DNA of 64,000 bases from Gymnogyps californianus. Taxonomy: Eukaryota; Chordata; Aves; Accipitriformes; Cathartidae. Location of the stretch: contig NC_059500.1 of NCBI RefSeq assembly GCF_018139145.2, positions 29,245,437-29,309,436 on the forward strand, written 5' to 3'. Both the position numbers and the translations under genes were made by a program. Within the stretch, counting starts at the first letter, position 1. Each line of letters begins with the position of its first letter. The notes under the pieces are model-generated. The model was given only the letters and a program-made list of their open reading frames with translations, had not been told where the DNA came from and did not search any database. Shown piece after piece: positions 13,452-26,356 of the stretch.

Positions 13452-15397
13452 TTTGGAAGAAAAAATATTCAGGCAGTACACTTGCAAACAGCTGCATAAA
13501 CAACCCATTCATGGAGGCCTGCTACACCATTGTTTGTTTGAAAGATCAATTCATTTTTTAGGTAACAAGTGTACCAGCAGAAAAAGCTCCTTCTGGAGTC
13601 ATATCTTTTCAGACTGAGATTGCTTTACTAATTAAACAATAGAGCTATCCTGGATTTACATAAACTGAACAATTACAAGTTTGTAGCTATAGCAATTACA
13701 ATAAGGGAACTATATTTTGAAGACAAACTACATTGTTGAAATTGAAACATCAAACTTACAGCACTTATACTGCTTATAGCTGTAACCTTAGCTTGCCAGT
13801 GATTCCCTTACCTGCCTGCCCACCATGGAACTGTATTTGATATTTATGATACTGAGCACAGATCACAGGGACACATTGTTTAACTGATGTTCTGAAAACA
13901 TGGGCTTTTGCTATGCTGTGTTTATGCCTGCCCATTTACAATTTACGCCATATGTCAAACACTTGCCCTTTGCAAAAGCAGAAAGCCCCTCTGAGAAACA
14001 CAGCCTGCATGCAGCCACCTTGGGGAAGGAGGGACAAAGGGACACAGCATTCCCAGAGAGCCAGGGGCACAGGCAACAGGGCAGAAGTGTGACAAGGCTC
14101 CTAGTCAAGGGGAGAACATCATACATGTGGAGACAAAAGACCTTTGTCATGATTGTTTACCGTCCTCTCAACTGGGAATGAATCCTGCATGTCAGGCATA
14201 CAGGAGAGGCACCTCCAGGAATATTGCATGCAAATCCTCCAATACAGAACTAAGAAATGTTAAACATATTTTTCTTTAATTCTTTCCTTTCTCACTACCT
14301 CTTTTCTCAGGGACAGGCCAGGAAGAGGGCTGGAACACAAAAGAGCCCATGGGATGCAATATATTTCTCAAAATGTTGAGCAAACACCTTCAGAGTCCCA
14401 GCTCTGAGAAGGCTCACTCATATCCATGATATTGTGTGGAAGGAGTCTTTGGAGGCTGTCCGGGGCATCCAATTTGTTTTAATTCCATAAAACCCAAGAA
14501 GAGCCCACCCATCTATCCCCTCTCCCTCTCAGAAACACCCCTGATGGGCTATGGATTTGCACATAGAGTGAGTAGCCATTTCTTTCCGCACTGTTCTGCC
14601 ACAGAAATCTATGGAGATGCACTTCAGGAGAAGGGGACTCTCCAGCTTTAGGCAGCAATTAATCCCAACCAGAACACTGCAGTTAATGAAAGACACTGGC
14701 TCATTGCCTACAAAACAGATGCCGTTGCATCTTGGCTTGCAGAGCCAGGGAAGGGAGAGAAATTTACAATGATTCCTAAAAAGAGCATTATAAACATTGG
14801 ATTTTCACTCTTCCAGTCACATTTTACAGAACCCTATGAACATGCCACTGCCTATAGAAATGGGGCATCCAGGCAGCTCCATCTCTCAGCAAAGCAGCAC
14901 ATTTCAGGAACACTTACTATGAAAACATTTTTAGTATCTAAGCAACTGGACACAGTGATGCCTTTTAAAATATCAGACTCTTCTCTGCCTAACTGAAGCT
15001 TTCAGAATTAAGATGGAAAATTTCAGTGATGTTTCTCCCATTTGTTCGTCAGCTATGAAACCGCTCACTTTTGTTTGTTTGTTTGTTTGTGCAGTTGACA
15101 TGACTGAGCCATCCTCAGTTCAGCTTGGGTGTTTTTAGACAGAACCTTTTCCCACAGTAATACCCCTTCAGGTCCAACAGTGGCATTTGAAAAACTTATT
15201 GTGAAAAACTCAGTTAAGATAAAACTTAACCTTATCCCCAAACCAAAGGAATCCATATTTCTTTTTATATGGATCAACTAGTATTAGGTAGGCAGACTGT
15301 TCTCATGAGAGGATTTATTTGGTGAAAGGACATGCCGTCTTCTGAGGCAAACCTCTGTTTTCAGCCGTAGAAAGCAGGGCTAGTAATGATTTACTGC
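13452..15397. other. Unassigned sequence with one simple repeat
   Basis: Frames of 93 codons (plus, 13900-14181) and 79 codons (minus, 13911-14150) overlap one another and have no recognisable motif. The only repeat seen is the TTTG run at 15069-15090. No gene call is supported. Confidence 0.5.
15069..15090. repeat. (TTTG)n microsatellite
   Basis: About five uninterrupted TTTG units. A simple tandem repeat. Confidence 0.9.
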
Positions 15398-15930
15398 TGT
15401 ACTAGGTTCTGGCTGAGACGAAGTTATGAAGCTAACTTTCTTCATAGCAGCCCGTATACTGCCATGCTTTGCATTTGTGACTAAAAGAATGTTGATAACA
15501 CACCAGTGTTTTAGTTACTTCCAAGCAGTGCTTGCACAGCATGAAGACCTTCTCTGTTTCTCACTTGCCCCTGCAGTGAGCAGGCTGGGAAAGGGGAAGA
15601 AGTTGGGAGAGGACACAGCTGGGACAGCTGACGCCAATGGACTGAAAGGATACCCCATATTATATGACCTTGTGCTCAGCAATAAAAGCTGGGGGGAAGG
15701 AGGAGTAAGTTCACCGTTATGGCGTTTGTCTTCCTAAGGTGCTGGAACATGTGCTGAGGCCCTGCTTTCCTGGAAAAGGCTGGACATTGCTAGATAGTGC
15801 AGTAATTTTGTTGTTGCAATGTGGAGAAGGGACAAGGGGTAGACTTTTATTGTGTGTGTAAACTGTCCATCTTTGTGGGTTTTGTGATGATGTTACTTCG
15901 ATTTTCACGTGGGGAACTTTTTTTGTTGAT
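15398..15930 (+). mobile_element. Avian ERVL-class LTR, decayed, 3' end lost
   Basis: The stretch begins with TG at 15398 and follows, block by block, a very common avian ERVL LTR: TTTCTTCATAGCAGC (15439-15453), GTTGATAACACA (15491-15502), GTTTTAGTTACTTCC (15508-15522), GGACAGCTGACGCCAA (15622-15637), an AATAAAAGCTGGGG box (15680-15693) where intact copies carry the TATA box, TGGCGTTTGTCTTCC (15720-15734) and CCCTGCTTTCCTGGA (15760-15774). A TAAACTGTCCATCTTTG segment (15858-15874) corresponds to the polyadenylation region, which fixes plus-strand sense. The usual CA-ending terminus is not recognisable past about 15930. No primer-binding site or gag/pol follows. Family identity is from memory. 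Confidence 0.75.
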
Positions 15931-15949
15931 GCAAGTGAAGTTTGTGAAG

Positions 15950-16520
15950 AGTATGTGATGAATGTATAATTTAATGACAATTCAGTTTCACAGAGGCAAG
16001 GGGTAGAAAATATTAGATGTAGGTGTCCAAGTTTTGGTAGTAGGGTGTCTGCAGGGGTGGCTTCTGCAAGAAGAGGCCAGGGGCTACCCTGTGCTGGACA
16101 CAGATGGTTCCAGGCAGTTCCAGCTGGCTCCAACAGACCCAAAATAGGACACAGCTGAGCCCCTCAGCCAAGCTTGTGGCACCTCTGGGAAAATGTATTT
16201 AAGAAAGGGCACAATGCTGTGAAGAGTGAGGCAAAAAAATGCAAGAAATGACCCTGCAAACACCAGGATCAGAGAAGGAGGAGGGGAGGAGGTGCTTCAA
16301 GTGCCAGAGTAGAGATTCCCCTGCAGCCCATGGAGAGGACCACTCCCAAGCAGATATCCACACTGCAGCCCATGGAGGATCTCATGCCAGAGGAGGTGGA
16401 TATTTTCTAAGAGGAACCATGGCCTGTAGAGAGCTCCTCTTCCCAAAAGTGATGCAGATCCTAGCTGGGCTATATCACACTTGGAAAAGCCTCTTTCTCC
16501 ACCAACTATAGAGGGAGCCT
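15950..16520 (+). mobile_element. Second ERVL-type LTR/ERV stretch of another avian family
   Basis: The run resembles a different, frequently seen avian ERV repeat: GTGTCTGCAGGGGTGGCTTC (16046-16065), GCTGGACACAGATGGTTCCA (16093-16112), TTGTGGCACCTCTGGGA (16174-16190), a TATTTAAG box (16196-16203), GAGGAGGTGCTTCAAG (16285-16300), GAGATTCCCCTGCAGCCCAT (16311-16330) and a second GCAGCCCATGGAGGA copy (16365-16379). The repeated 'cagcccatgga' units are characteristic. It is in the same orientation as the LTR at 15398 and directly downstream, but is truncated and has no open reading frame of note (90 codons at most, 16239-16511). It could be a separate insertion or an untranslated leader of the same decayed provirus. 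Confidence 0.65.
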
Positions 16521-18800
16521 AAACTATGACTAACTACAGTGAAATGCTGTAGTTACAGAACACAAGGGATTGCTTGTGTCCTTTAAATTTGAACCCTGTC
16601 TTGTTCTGGAATAACTTTGCCTTGCAGACAGGACATGACATACTCAATTATGGCACTTCTCTTTCTGTCCCACTGGTGCTTGACTTCTGCCTCAATCAGA
16701 CACTCAGGGCCCACCAAGTCAACAGAACAGAAGCGTGAAGGAGAAGGTGTAATATTTTTCAGGATACATAAAAAATACTTGTTTCTTTCTCTTTCTTCTT
16801 CTCCTTCTCTTTCTTCTTCTCTTTCTCTTTCTTTCTCTTTCTCTGAAGTTTGCTATTATTAGGGGTAGCTTCTGCAACTACAGTTGATTTAAACGTAAGC
16901 CTAGAGCCTCAGGGTGAAAGCATAGTGAGCTGGGAGGAGAGTGGTGGATTAGCCACTCTGCTGAAGTCTAAAATCATGGATTTCTTCTTCACCAATTTAC
17001 TGACTAAATTCTTTGTAAACTCTTTTTTTCTACCTACCGAAAAGACAGTAATGATTCCTGCAGTTGGAAAGCATGGAAATCACTGGCAGAGGTATGCCTG
17101 TATGAATGTGCACAAGAATTAAGGGATATGTTCCTTTCATATTGCTGCATGCAATGCCAGTATTAAATACGCCATTCACCAGGATAGTAAGGTGCACTCT
17201 TTTACAGCAGAGTGTATACCTCTGAGACTACACTGCTTTTAAGCACTTCATTGTTATTTAAGAGGAATTCAACCTAGTCCTGTCAACAAGGCAGGTGAAG
17301 TGAGGTGAGGAATGTTCTTACCATCATTTTGATGAATGCATTCCATTGTCTCTGCAGAGCTAAGCTTGTAGCCTTCTCAGTTACAACAGAGAAGTAAGTG
17401 CAAATGTTTCATGCTATTTTCCTAGCCCAAGAATCCCTTCTAATTATCAGTGCACTGAAGAGCTTTGGGAAATTAATATCACAAAGGGATTTTTTGAAAC
17501 ACAAGTTCAAAGTCACCTGAAATACAGTTGAGACAGCAATATGAAGCTTATGCTCCACCCATCCAGTTCTGCAGCTGTATTTCAGGTGACCTTGAACTTG
17601 TGATTTCTAAGTCTGGACTGAGGAGTGAGTATTTCACACAGAAATCCCTTTGTGGTAACCGTTTCCTAAAACTCTTCCGTGCAGTCCTTTATTTCCCACT
17701 GCAGGGAAATGGGAGGTAAAGCATTGAAAGCTGGGTTCTAACTCTCCATCTCTACTTTGTTCTTTTCAGATGGAGCTTTTTTTTAGCAGCAGCCCATAGA
17801 TAACAGAATATCATTCCACAGAAGGAAAAAAAAAATCACTATTTCCTGCTCTCTTTATTGTAGTCCATTCCTAAAAGCACCTCCTGGAGATAAAAGACCC
17901 CTTCTTGGCCTTACCAACAGCTGTGAACTCTCCTGTTGGCCTTCTCTTGGCAGTTCCAGACTCCTGAATTGGCTACCTTTCTCTATGGATGAAATCCAAG
18001 AAGCTGTTTTCTGGCCAACTCGTCCCTTCACAGCCCTGTAAAAGCAGAATGACACAGGTGTTTCTTGCCACTGACCCAGTATTTAGACGCTTTAAGATGC
18101 TAATGCCAGTGAATATACAAAGGGACCTCTCCTTATATCCCCCTGAAACAATTTTCTTACCTGCACAGCATTGAAGTGAAGGTACAGAGAATTTGCTGGA
18201 AGCAGCCAGGGTATCCTTTCAGAAGAATGCTCTGCTAACATCAGTGCAGGAGAGAAAGATTATGTGTTAAATGAAGATGGTAAACAAATTTTTCCTCTGA
18301 GAAAGAGTAAAAGGGGTACAAAATTTACAAGCAGTATTACTTACACAGCAAATCACAACACATACAGATTACAGTAAGGGAAAGCTCATACTTCATCTGC
18401 TTAGAAATAACCACCAGAGCAAACAATGGCAAACTACTCTATAGAAAATGTAGAAAAAAATACCTGGTGCAGAGAACTTTGCATTTCTTTGCGTGATGGT
18501 TAACAGATTATGTTCCCCCTTCCTGAATCTGCAGAGATCCCAGCAGCTTTGCTTTATTTCTTTCAGCAGGGAAGGCTGAGACTGTTTGTGCATTAATGTT
18601 TAATAGTGATTGCACTGCAGCAGCAAATAGAAGAGAGGACGAGCAGAATGAGTGAGTTGTCCTGTCCTGCCACTGAACTCCTAAACGTCCTTGTGCAACT
18701 CATGTCAGACAAGATAAAAGAACAGGGCAGCAATAAGAGATACAGAGGTAAATCTATGCACATAATTTTAGCAGTAAGGCACCTATGTGCAAGTTGAAGC
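16521..18800. other. Unassigned sequence around a pyrimidine tract
   Basis: Frames reach at most 90 codons, and one of them (16617-16862) runs through the pyrimidine tract as a Ser/Leu/Phe-rich artefact. No recognisable gene or named repeat besides the tract at 16782-16844. Confidence 0.5.
16782..16844. repeat. Polypyrimidine simple repeat (TTTC/TTCTC)n
   Basis: 63 uninterrupted pyrimidines built from imperfect CTTT, CTTCTT and TTTCTC units. A simple repeat capable of triplex formation. No coding value. Confidence 0.9.
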
Positions 18801-18949
18801 CCTTCTGTAGACAGTGGTGAGAGCCCAGCACATCCCAGATGAGATTCATTCCACCTTCATCCACCAGACTGTTCTCAGGTCCCCAGCACCATCAACTCTG
18901 ACCATCCCTCAGGACATCACCATTCTCCTGTCCAGAAACACTCCCTTTT

Positions 18950-19351
18950 TGAGGTGGCTGAGCAATTCGTAGCCTAGCTTGACTGGAGATCCCCAAACCA
19001 AGTCTTCCCGATGCATCTGTTGGGAAGCTTCATAAGGAAGGAGACCAGCATCCTAGGTGGTCAGCAGAGGCCACAGTAATGAACTCTACATGAATGTGAG
19101 GAAAGCGTCAGAGCGCACAGATAAGGTCTTAGGGATCTACTCTTTTATTACAGACTCTACTATTGGTCTTCTGAGTAAGCGCTGGCCATGCACTTTGCAA
19201 TATGCTATATGTATCTATAAAACTGCCGTTGCAGCATCTTAGCAACATGACATGAAGTGCCAGAGAGAGCTACACCGTTGTGGCAGCCTATATGAATAAA
19301 CATCTCTACCTGGCTCATCTTCCAGTCAGCATGGCCGTCTCACTGCCAACA
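18950..19351 (+). mobile_element. Possible solo LTR of an avian retrovirus-like element
   Basis: The layout is that of a short U3-R-U5: TATAAAA at 19216-19222, followed by a GCCGTTGCAGCATCTTAGCA segment, an AATAAA signal at 19295-19300 (75 bp downstream) and a CTACCTGGCTCATCTTCC tract that resembles the end of avian endogenous retrovirus LTRs. A plausible CA terminus lies near 19351. The 5' boundary is uncertain, since a TG start could lie anywhere from 18806 to about 19060, and I found no target-site duplication. Moderate to weak call. Confidence 0.35.
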
Positions 19352-19649
19352 AACATGATATCTGAGTGGTAAGAAATGCAAGGAGGAAGGCACAGCATCA
19401 CTGCAGGTGGTAAAGCTTCTCAACCCATTCTGTCATGGGCTCACTGGAGCAACAGGCAATCAGGGCTAGTCTTAAGAAAAAGAGGTCTGCCTGCCTATGC
19501 TGCATGATGACTATTGGGGACTCAGAGATATGGAACTGGGTAGAAAGAGGCCCAGCAGCATGGATTTCTCCTGAGGATCACTTATCCAAGGGAGCACTAG
19601 GGAAGGAGAAAAGAGAAAGAATCCCAAAATCTTAAGGGTTGTTCAGAAA

Positions 19650-20530
19650 ACTAGGTTCTTTCATAGACTGAACACTAGTTAAAGGAAAGGAAGCTTAATG
19701 GTCATTTTTCTGGATGGAAAATATTCAGTAATGATGTCCCTCAGGTTTTAGTTAGCATAATCATCAGAGAACTTATGAAGGAGCCGAACAGTGAAACCTC
19801 CAATCCTGCTGATGATAGTCTTTCAGGTAGTCAAATGCCACAGTTAATGATGAAGCAGTCCAGAAGAACCTCTCAAAACTGATTTAGTGGGCAAGAGAAT
19901 GGCTGATGACCTTCAGCATAAATAAAAACAAGACAGTGTGTCTACAGAAAAATAAATCTAAGCCATGTCAGTGTGGCACTGAGAGCAGAACTGGCAATTA
20001 TAGCTCAGGACAGAGCTCTCAGAGTCACTGCAGACAGGTCTCTGCAATCACTGGTTCAGCACACAATAGCACTGATTTGAAGAAAAAACAGAAGAATGCT
20101 AAGCACCACCAGGGAAGGATGCAGAACAAGATGCATAAGATGCATAAAAACAGGGCACACCTACCTCATAACCACTGTGTGCAATTCTGTTCTCTACCTC
20201 TCTAAGTGGGTGGTGGTGAGAATCAGACAGATAAAGGCAATCAGGTAGTGGACTTCTAGAGAAAGAGGCTAAAAAGACCAGGACTCTTCAGTTTGGAAAG
20301 GAGAAATATGAGAGGAGTACATGGGCGTTTACTAAATCATGAAAGTGGAGGACAAGGTAAATGCAGAACTGTTCTGCAGTCCTACAGCAAGGGGACACTC
20401 AATGAAATTAGTATGAAATTGGTTTAAAGCAATAAAAGAATCCAGTGGGGAATAAACTTGTGGTATCTGCTCTCATAGGAGGATGGGGAGGCAGACCATG
20501 TCAAAAGTCATGGACAGCAAGCCTGTAAAC
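19650..20530 (+). mobile_element. Old CR1-type LINE, 5'-truncated, reverse transcriptase half and tail
   Basis: This is the 3' half of a CR1-family non-LTR retrotransposon, heavily mutated. In the frame starting at 19733 the translation has Val-Pro-Gln, then IIIRELM, then Pro-Ala-Asp-Asp (19805-19816), which corresponds to the F-A-D-D catalytic box with Phe changed to Pro. After a frameshift the segment MTFSINKNKT (19906 on) matches the conserved region following the catalytic box. Farther on come GACTCTTCAGTTTGGAAAGG (20282-20301), GACACTCAATGAAATTAGTA (20393-20412) and a GAGGATGGGGAGGCAGACCA block (20478-20497), in CR1 tail order. A frame of 99 codons (19906-20205) is an opening within the remnant, not a gene. 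No octamer end is visible. Confidence 0.8.
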
Positions 20531-21487
20531 ATGTAGTTTAACTTTAACCTCCCAGTTCCAGTGACAAGCTGAGTAGGAGAGCTGCAGAAAGTGGCCAGGT
20601 TGCCATGATCTCCCTAAATCCCTAAATAAGATTTTTTCCCTCAAGGTTCACCTCTGCCAGCTCTCACAGCTGTCCTCTCTGACACTCTCCAGCAGGAGAA
20701 AGCGAGCAGGGAACAACACTGAAATGAGTGTGGAGAGGCTCTCCATGGTGGATATACAATTTCCTAGAGATAAAGAGTAAAGCAGGATGATTCCTATTCA
20801 TGCCAGTTCTCCTGACAGCCTGGGAACGAGCAGGTGGCCTGACCCATCATATGGCAGGAGGTAGAGAAGGTGGAACAGTCTACTTGCAGCTAGGTAAAAC
20901 TAGCTGTAAACAACTACTGGATCAACCTCCCTCGTGGTGGTTACATAAAAGAAAAACAAATTAAAAAAAAGCTACTGAAAGACCACAGACAGGTGCAAGC
21001 TCAGAGAACAATCTAGTTTGGAAAACAAAGAAGCAGAACAAGCAGGCAGGAAATGTTCACAAGGAACTGCCAGACCAACAACAGAAAAAGCCTTCTTAAT
21101 TTTTTTTGGACTATTTGTCCCAGAAATTGAGATCTTCTGTCTTAGGAAGCATTTGGGCCCAGGAAAATCAGTTTAGATACTTATCAACAGGCATTTGAAT
21201 AGTGAAGGGGAGGACAGTAAGTGTGCCAAAGCACTACCAATCCAAAGGAAATAAGCAGTGTTTTCCTGGTACTCCAGGGAGCTGCAATTACTCAGTTTCA
21301 ACAGCAAGGAGATACTGGTGCTGGAGACATTATTTCCATTTTGCTAAGGACTGCCAATACTTGAGAGGAAAGAGAAGGCAGACCCATATAAGAACAGCTG
21401 CTGCCTGCAAGCAGCATCGCCTGGTGGGGAGAATACACTCTGGCCCAGCTGGTGTGAATGGGCCTCTGCAGGCTTTGAGCCATGCAC

Positions 21488-21527
21488 TAGGTAGGAGTAG
21501 GTGGCGGTAGGTAGTAGCAGGTAGTAG
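21488..21527. repeat. Short imperfect TAGGTAG/GTAGTAG minirepeat
   Basis: About 40 bp of degenerate TAGGTAG, AGTAGGTGG and TAGTAGCAGG units. Low-complexity sequence with no evident function. Confidence 0.7.
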
Positions 21528-24500
21528 CTTGAACATGCTCTGCTTCCTAAGTTCAGCCCCTGCACTCAGATGCACAACAGATCCATGCTTGCCCAAATGC
21601 TGGAAACAAAAGGTGGGATGATCATCTAAAGCGACTCAGAGTCTCAAAGGATAGCACTGTTCTCACAAGCCCTGCTCATAACTTCAGAAAAGGTGTTGAC
21701 ACTGGCTGCAGAGCAGAGTGCTGGGTAGAGAATGGCCCTCCACTCCAGAAGTTCCTCAGCCTCTTTTCTGGTATCCACCTTTGAGGTAGAAAAATTGCTC
21801 AGGGATCCCTTCTCCTTAACTGACACTTTATTTGTCTAATTAGAGACAATTTCCATTATTCGGTGTCTGTTGCTTTTTATCTCTCTGTGTACAGTTGTAT
21901 CCCTAGAAGTTGTTAGATGCTGGGTTTTTTATATATAGTTAATTGAAGCCACAGTGCATGGATTCCCTCCCTCAGATTGATCTGAGTTGCTATTCCACAG
22001 CTTATCTACATGCCATGTAACATCAGTGACTGCTTCCTCCCCATTCCATGCGGGACCACAGTGAAGGTGAAAGCTATGTGCAACCTGGATGAAACTTCTG
22101 GGGAAGGTGACAGATGTTATCAGCTGTTTATTGGTTGTTCATCCAAATACAAGAGTCTGGCAACTCCATACAGAGACCAGTATGTATCTAAATAGCCCCT
22201 AAGACACATGCTAACTTACTGTTGCATAGTGTGCGTTGTACGTGCATTCTAGCTGGCAACAGTCCTTTATGTGGTTTGCTTGTAGAACCGATCAGCACGA
22301 AGTAATCTAATGCCCAGTTGGATCGAATGTATATTATGTGCAACTCATTGCCTGCAAAATACATTACTGGATGGGGAGTCAGGCAGCCAGTGAGTACACC
22401 AAAAGAATATATTTCATCTTTAAAGGGTGTGGAATTTAAAGCAGGCAAGCTGACTGCTTGAATGCCAGAAAAATAAAGATGGTTTCAGGCCATTTCAGTC
22501 CGATCAAAACATCTGCCTTTTGTAAGAATTCTTTCAAGTTCAGAAATCAGTCTTTGCCTTTCTTCCCCTTCATCTTTGAATAGAGCCATCCTTTCAGAAA
22601 GCATAATGAGGAATGTATCTTGTTGATAAATACCGCATAATGGATCTTTGCAGTGCTGGAAGAGAGGAAAAAAATTCTGTCTTTTTTTATTATTATTATT
22701 TTTAAGTGAACTTTTCCTTTCACAGAAAACAGAAGCAGAATAGGCAAATGGGCAAATGTCACAACCCTGAAGCTGTCACAGCAGCTCTCCTGAGAATTTT
22801 TAGTCTGCCAGACTTGTCATGATCCATCACACTGATTGCTGTGTCACCTTGCATCTTGAATGAACTGTTCTTTGCAAGAAAAAGCTAAATTTTCCTCCTA
22901 GGCTTTGCCAACCCCTTTCCTTGCAACTGGGGCAGAGAGCTGATGCCTGTTACTCCTTCAGCAGATTAGGAATGCCTTTACCTTTCTCTTTGACACTGGA
23001 GACTCAGAAAACACTGTGAGTGTTTAGTTAAACAGGAAAGATATAGACTACAACTGAGTTTTTGTTGTGTCTGCCATATCACGAATTCATTTCTAGGAGC
23101 CATTTGTAAAGTGGCACATATTCCTTAATGCCACACTGCTCTGTCTCCTTACTCTGGGAGGCAGAGATCTGGTACATGGGGCTGAAGAGCCAGAGAGGAA
23201 GGGGGGACATGGGCTAGACATGTTTGCTCTGCATGAGACAGAACTGGGGACTAACAGGTGGAGAGGGAAGGCAATGCATAAGACATCTCATGGTCATGGT
23301 GAGGAAGGGAAAAACAGTGAGGAAGCCAGGATCAGTGCTATGCTTTTTGGTTAATAATTTGTCTTTGCAACTAGCTTGTTTTTCCTTGCTAGTGTGCTAA
23401 CAAATAAGACCCCTGCTACAACAATCTTTAAAGGAGGAAAAATAAATTATCCTTCTTTTGCACATGTGGAGAAATTAAAGTACTATAGGGAAAGCAAGTT
23501 CTGCCATTGTCCTGTATAGCAGTCAAATAAAACCCATCAGTATTTGGAGCAATCACACAGTACATGCACAGAACATATAGATGTACTATGTCATCCTTGT
23601 AATCATTTAAGTTTACAAGACAAGAAGACTAACAGGGAACTGTGCTTTGAAGTTGAACAGCATGGAGCAAACCAATAAAAATTTCAATGATGTGAATTGT
23701 TCATGTAAAGGCTAAAAGGCTAAAGCCTTGTGCCAAGACACAGAGCAGTGGCAGAGGATGGAAAACTACTTGCTTTAATTAGTTTTAACAATAGAGGAAG
23801 ATCATGAGGATTTCTGGGTGATTCATAAATGCAATGCTTCTTTTAATCTAGTCATTACAGAACTGAAAAAGGAACTCCATAGGAATTTTCCTTTATGCTC
23901 TGAAATGAGTGATTTTTTAATAGCTGTTTCAACTGTCAAAGCAATCTCAGATATACTGACCTTGAAATACCTTCTGCCTTATTGGGAAACAATGTCTGAG
24001 ACTGATTGCTGTTGCTGATACAGCTATTAGCTGACAGCAGAAGAGATGGGGAGAGCAAGGAACCCTGGTAGCTAGAGCCTGTGGGCCCCAGTTGCACTCG
24101 TAGTTTCTCTCAGGTTCAGCCAGTGGGTCTGGCCTTCAGATGCACCTCATACACTTATATTTTCTCACCAGAAACTCCCTTCTTTTCAAGCCAGTTGGCC
24201 TGTTTCTTTCCAATATCATGCAGAAATATGCCACTGAAGCTTTTCCAAGTCTCATTCACAATAACAGCTGACCAGGTTTAGCCGAAACTTTCTAAATAGC
24301 ATTCAGCCAGAGTCACACACTTGGCATGGAAAAGTATCAGCCTGAATGCTGAGCGTACAGCAAAATGCTAATCATGTGAGGTGGGATGTCATGGAAGGCA
24401 TCAGCCAAAGAGCACATAGGTGCTCTCCCAACAGTGGCAGGACAGTCACAGTGATTTTCCTTCTGTCCAGACTGACTCTAGCTCTCTTTCTTCGAAGAGC

Positions 24501-26336
24501 ATAAACCAGCAAGTGGCATATCTGATGACTAAAGAGTCAGTCTTTTTGAAGACATGTCCCTCACTGAGATGTCCAGAAAAGGGTCTGCAGGGAGAAATGG
24601 CTGGGGAGCCAGTACCAACCTCCATATGAGAAGTGCCAGACTAACCAGGTGCAGTCTGGATCTTAGTCAGAACCTCATTACTGGTAGGTTTGTGCATATT
24701 TGCACCACTGCTGGAAGAGGTTCAGTCAGATGGATTAGGCACATTTTGGGGCAAGAGAGATGAAAATGGCACAGTGAAGTTCGTCTCTGGTTTTCTGATA
24801 AAACTTAGGTGCCTTCTCCAAACTGTTGCACCAGGGAGGAGGGAAGAACCAAGATAGATACTGTCAGATTCATAATGCAACCCTAGCAGTGCTAATGCTC
24901 TTGAAGACCTGGAGGACAGTAGTCTGTTCTCCTTCTCTTTCTTTCATAATTTCTGCTACCTTTCCCTACCTCAGGCCCCTGGGACCAGTTCCAGGTGCTG
25001 GCAGAGCATTCCTTTCTCCTGTGTATGCAGGAGACAGTGCCCTGTGCATGGTATTGAATTCTGTGCATCAGAGGGGAACTGCACAGCTGATTATCCAGAA
25101 TCAATGGCAAATAAAGGTAAAATAAAAAGCTCTGTGTGCACCTGAAAGCCTCAGCAAGTTAGTACATCATCATCTGCCTGTCTGAAGTATGTCTGAATGT
25201 CCTAGCCTGCTGTGCTGCAGATGTGTTTTGTTGTGTGCTAATTCTCACAACACTGCCTGATCAGCTTTAACAGAGCAAGAGAAATATCCTGGAAAAACCT
25301 CTACAAACTGAAGCTGAAAGCTAAACAAGCAGGTGGGAATAGCAGTTCAAAGTGCTGGTCTCATTCTGACTCCTGAAACACTTAAAAGATGTTTTATTAC
25401 TGGGATATGCTATTAGGGCCCAAATAACATCTCACAGTAAAAAAACCTGATAGCAAGTCTCAGAAAGATGACAATTCACCTTCTTTCCACCAGCTATCTC
25501 TGGGACTCAACAGCCCAGGTTATAAGCAAAGAGCAGCTGTTCTGCCTCACTGAAAGTTGTTCCTTGCAGCAGCATTGGCCTTTGAAGGGTCTGATGAGTG
25601 ATAAACAGGGCAACAGCAGAGATGACCTAGCTGGTCCGCTGCTGGAGCAAAACTCAGCTACAGATACAGCTATGGCATTTCTCTGTAGCACAGTATCTTC
25701 TGAGGTGTTCACTAGGACTGTTTCTATACCATGCCCAGAGTTCATTGAAATAAGCCCTGCTGGAGACCACAGTTATTCACACTGTTTTAGCAGCACTGAG
25801 TACCTTCCCTGGCGTCTATGGACTGGCATCACCACAATAGTTGCTCTGTGAAACCATTTCAAAAGCAATTGCTGGAGCAGGCAAACTTTTGAGCTGTTTA
25901 GGTTGGAAAACAGCTTAGGAAAGGGGATCAGAAAGGTGGCAGAGAGCTCGCTCTCTCAGGACCACTGCTAAGGATTCATCTCAGGGTTAGTGTCACATTT
26001 GCATGCTAACTAGAGTGACACAGCGTGGTGCTGTCAGTCATTACCCTGCAATCTCTTCCAGAACCTTGTTTCCTTTGCAGGAAGAACTAATAACTCATTT
26101 GACTTCTCTGTTCTGAATTATTTTCCACCCTGTGTGTTCAACATCTTCCATGGTGAAGCTCTGTTCTCATGAATGGTGTCTACATAGTACTGCAATACAA
26201 GCAGCAAATCAGAAGTGTGTATTTATTTCCTTTATTTAATTGGAACAATCTTTCCATATAATGAAGCATGCAAGTGCAAACATAAGTATGCTGGAGGTGC
26301 AGGTCAAGGAATATGGTATGTTGTTTGCACTTAATA

Positions 26337-26356
26337 TTTATCCTTATCAGTGATAA
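26337..26356. promoter_or_regulatory. Clustered GATA-type motifs, one inverted pair
   Basis: TTATC at 26344-26348 and GATAA at 26352-26356 form a perfect inverted pair with a 3-bp spacer, and a further TTATCC lies just upstream (26337-26342). Such clusters can bind GATA factors. Here it is only a sequence pattern, and AT-rich DNA yields these by chance. Confidence 0.25.
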
